From Polymorphobacter_B sp038225475 (lineage in GTDB: Bacteria > Pseudomonadota > Alphaproteobacteria > Sphingomonadales > Sphingomonadaceae): 34,608 nt of DNA. The notes below the pieces were generated by a model, which was not told the origin of the DNA, did no database searches, and saw nothing but the letters and a program-made list of their open reading frames with translations. Shown piece after piece: positions 33,079-34,608 of the stretch. Numbering within the stretch: the stretch's first letter is position 1; each line of letters begins with the position of its first letter. Both the position numbers and the translations under genes were made by a program. The DNA is taken from assembly GCA_038225475.1 (NCBI GenBank), contig JBBRRA010000015.1, forward strand, positions 1-34,608, given 5' to 3'.

Positions 33079-33959
33079 CAGCCGAAATTATCGACGGCAA
33101 GGCGTTCGCAGAAGGGGTGCGAGCGCGCGTCGCCCGAGCCGTGCCCGCGTTCCTCGCTGCGACCCGCCGCGCACCGGGACTGGCAGTCGTCCTTGTCGGC
33201 GACGATCCGGCCAGCCACGTCTATGTCCGCAACAAGCACACCGCAACGCTCGCGGTCGGCATGGAGTCTTTCGAACACCGGCTGCCGGCCAACGTGTCGC
33301 AAGCCGAGGTGCTGTCGCTCGTCGCGACGCTCAACGCCGACGAGACGGTCGATGGCATTCTCGTTCAGCTACCGTTACCGCGCCATATCGACGCCGCAGC
33401 CGTGCTGATGGCCATCGATCCATCGAAGGACGTCGATGGGTTCCATCCGGTCAACGCAGGGCGTCTGGCGACCGGGCTGCCAGCGCTCGTACCGTGCACG
33501 CCGTCGGGCTGCCTGCTGCTGCTGCAAGACGTATTGGGAAACCTGAGCGGCGCGGAAGCTCTGGTTATCGGGCGGTCGAATATCGTCGGCAAGCCGATGG
33601 CAACGCTGCTGACCGCTGCCAGTGCCACAGTAACGCTCGCGCACTCGCGGACGCATGACCTTCCCAGCCATTGCCGCCACGCCGATATCATCGTCGCGGC
33701 CGTTGGCGTACCCGAGCTGGTCCGCGGCACGTGGCTTAAACCGGGGGTTACCGTCATCGATGTCGGGATGAACCGAATCACCGGCATTGACGGGCGAACG
33801 CGGCTCGTCGGCGATGTGCATTATGCCGAAGCGCTGGCGGTGGCCGGCGCGATTACGCCGGTTCCCGGCGGCGTCGGTCCGATGACGATCGGCTGCCTGC
33901 TGCGCAACACGCTGATCGCCGCGCATGCCCGCGCCGGGCTGAAGGTGCCAGCGCTGTGA
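33075..33959 (+). CDS. folD: Methylenetetrahydrofolate dehydrogenase / cyclohydrolase
   Basis: The bifunctional FolD (294 residues) interconverts 5,10-methylene-THF, methenyl-THF and 10-formyl-THF for purine, thymidylate and formyl-Met supply. Catalytic Y50 and K54 lie in HVYVRNKHTA, at the same numbering as the E. coli enzyme as I recall it. ILVQLPLPRHID, the NADP-loop VIGRSNIVGKPM and the C-terminal TPVPGGVGPMT are all present. The stop overlaps the marC start as GTGA (33956-33959). Confidence 0.96.
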   Translation: MTAEIIDGKAFAEGVRARVARAVPAFLAATRRAPGLAVVLVGDDPASHVYVRNKHTATLAVGMESFEHRLPANVSQAEVLSLVATLNADETVDGILVQLPLPRHIDAAAVLMAIDPSKDVDGFHPVNAGRLATGLPALVPCTPSGCLLLLQDVLGNLSGAEALVIGRSNIVGKPMATLLTAASATVTLAHSRTHDLPSHCRHADIIVAAVGVPELVRGTWLKPGVTVIDVGMNRITGIDGRTRLVGDVHYAEALAVAGAITPVPGGVGPMTIGCLLRNTLIAAHARAGLKVPAL

Positions 33960-34603
33960 TCGAGCTGTTCATCTCATCGTTCGTGACCTTGTTCGTGGTC
34001 CTTGATCCACCGGGCTGCGTGCCAATTTTTTCGGGCCTTACCAGCGGCGCGACGCCCGAGCACCGGCGCGCGATGGCATGGCGTTCGACAATCATCGCGG
34101 GCATTGTGCTGCTGTTGTTCGGCGTCTTCGGCGAAGGCTTTCTGGGTGCGCTCGGGATCAGCCTCGCCGCGTTCAAGATCGCTGGCGGCATCATGGTGTT
34201 TCTGATTGCGATCGACATGGTCTTTGAAAAGCGCACCGAACGCCGCGAAAATCGTGCGCAGGAAGTCACCCGGGACGCGGAAGCCGCGCACCGTGAGATC
34301 GCTGCCGAGGACATTTCGGTATTCCCGATGGGGATCCCGATGCTGGCGGGACCGGGTTCGATCGCGAGTATCATGCTGCTGATGGCGAAGAGCCGCAGCA
34401 TCGAACAAAGCCTGGTTGTACTGGCGGCGCTTGCGTCGGTACTTGCATTGACCGCGCTGGCGCTGCTTGCGGCAGGCCCGCTGATGCGGCTGATGGGCAA
34501 AAAGCTCGAGGCGATGATCACGCGGTTGCTCGGCGTCATTCTCGCAGCATTAGCGGCGCAGTTTGTCATCGACGGGCTGCGCGAGGCATTCAAGCTGGCT
34601 TAA
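33956..34603 (+). CDS. MarC family membrane protein
   Basis: This 215-residue integral membrane protein has about six transmembrane helices, the usual MarC/SNARE-like layout. Typical segments are FVVLDPPGCVPIFSGLTSG near 17-35, the first half ending IAGGIMVFLIAIDMVF, and the repeat half beginning FPMGIPMLAGPGSIASIM. It was once thought to give multiple antibiotic resistance, but that is no longer supported for E. coli MarC; the substrate is unknown. A charged loop (KRTERRENRAQEVTRDAEAA) divides the halves. The GTG start overlaps folD by 4 bases. The stop at 34601-34603 is 5 bases from the window end. Confidence 0.92.
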   Translation: MIELFISSFVTLFVVLDPPGCVPIFSGLTSGATPEHRRAMAWRSTIIAGIVLLLFGVFGEGFLGALGISLAAFKIAGGIMVFLIAIDMVFEKRTERRENRAQEVTRDAEAAHREIAAEDISVFPMGIPMLAGPGSIASIMLLMAKSRSIEQSLVVLAALASVLALTALALLAAGPLMRLMGKKLEAMITRLLGVILAALAAQFVIDGLREAFKLA

Positions 34604-34608
34604 TCTAG

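Overview
The window is high-GC bacterial DNA that looks like a Sphingomonadales alphaproteobacterium (Sphingomonas or a close relative). The evidence is two large TonB-dependent receptors, one next to a TPR-sulfotransferase; an ECF sigma factor paired with an NrsF-type anti-sigma protein; the alphaproteobacterial families UPF0262 and DUF2948 near murA; and many small sphingomonad-style secreted or lipoprotein hypotheticals. This assignment is inference from gene content; no 16S gene is present.

Region 1 (1-760) is the edge of a probable integrated element. It holds the 3' part of a large serine recombinase running head-on into the 3' end of a tRNA-Ser(CGA) gene, and the recombinase frame continues antisense through the tRNA. 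Region 2 (764-6317) carries hspQ, a GntR/UTRA regulator, a small secreted Cys/Gly protein, a 1047-residue TonB-dependent receptor with five cysteine pairs, a bidirectional terminator and ppa (inorganic pyrophosphatase).

Region 3 (6384-16996) is the most accessory-looking part. A thiolase, a TPR-sulfotransferase, a second TonB receptor and an APC amino-acid permease form one plus-strand run with almost no spacing. They converge on a minus-strand pair, a Rieske oxygenase alpha subunit translationally coupled to a PYROXD2/phytoene-desaturase-like FAD oxidoreductase. A dienelactone hydrolase is divergent from the Rieske gene. Together they look like an uptake and oxidation module for an unidentified, probably nitrogen-containing or aromatic compound.

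Region 4 (16920-20949, minus strand) is a compact redox-stress locus: DUF1223 thioredoxin-like protein, MXKDX Met/His-repeat protein, cytochrome b561-like membrane protein, Tat-exported sulfite-oxidase-family molybdoenzyme, ECF sigma factor and NrsF. Upstream of DUF1223 I find GTAACC-N16-CGAA, which matches the Caulobacter sigma-F promoter as I remember it, so the locus may be autoregulated.

Region 5 (21048-34603) is mostly housekeeping. It contains a CorA-type transporter, a serine hydrolase, UPF0262, a small membrane protein, dcd, a lipoprotein, murA, DUF2948, etfBA, an extended SDR, a 3-hydroxyacyl-CoA dehydrogenase, argB, a lipoprotein, yggT, DUF167, folD and marC. Many neighbours overlap by 4 nt (ATGA or GTGA), indicating translational coupling. 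No CRISPR array, rRNA or insertion sequence was seen, and no gene-free stretch exceeds 300 bases.
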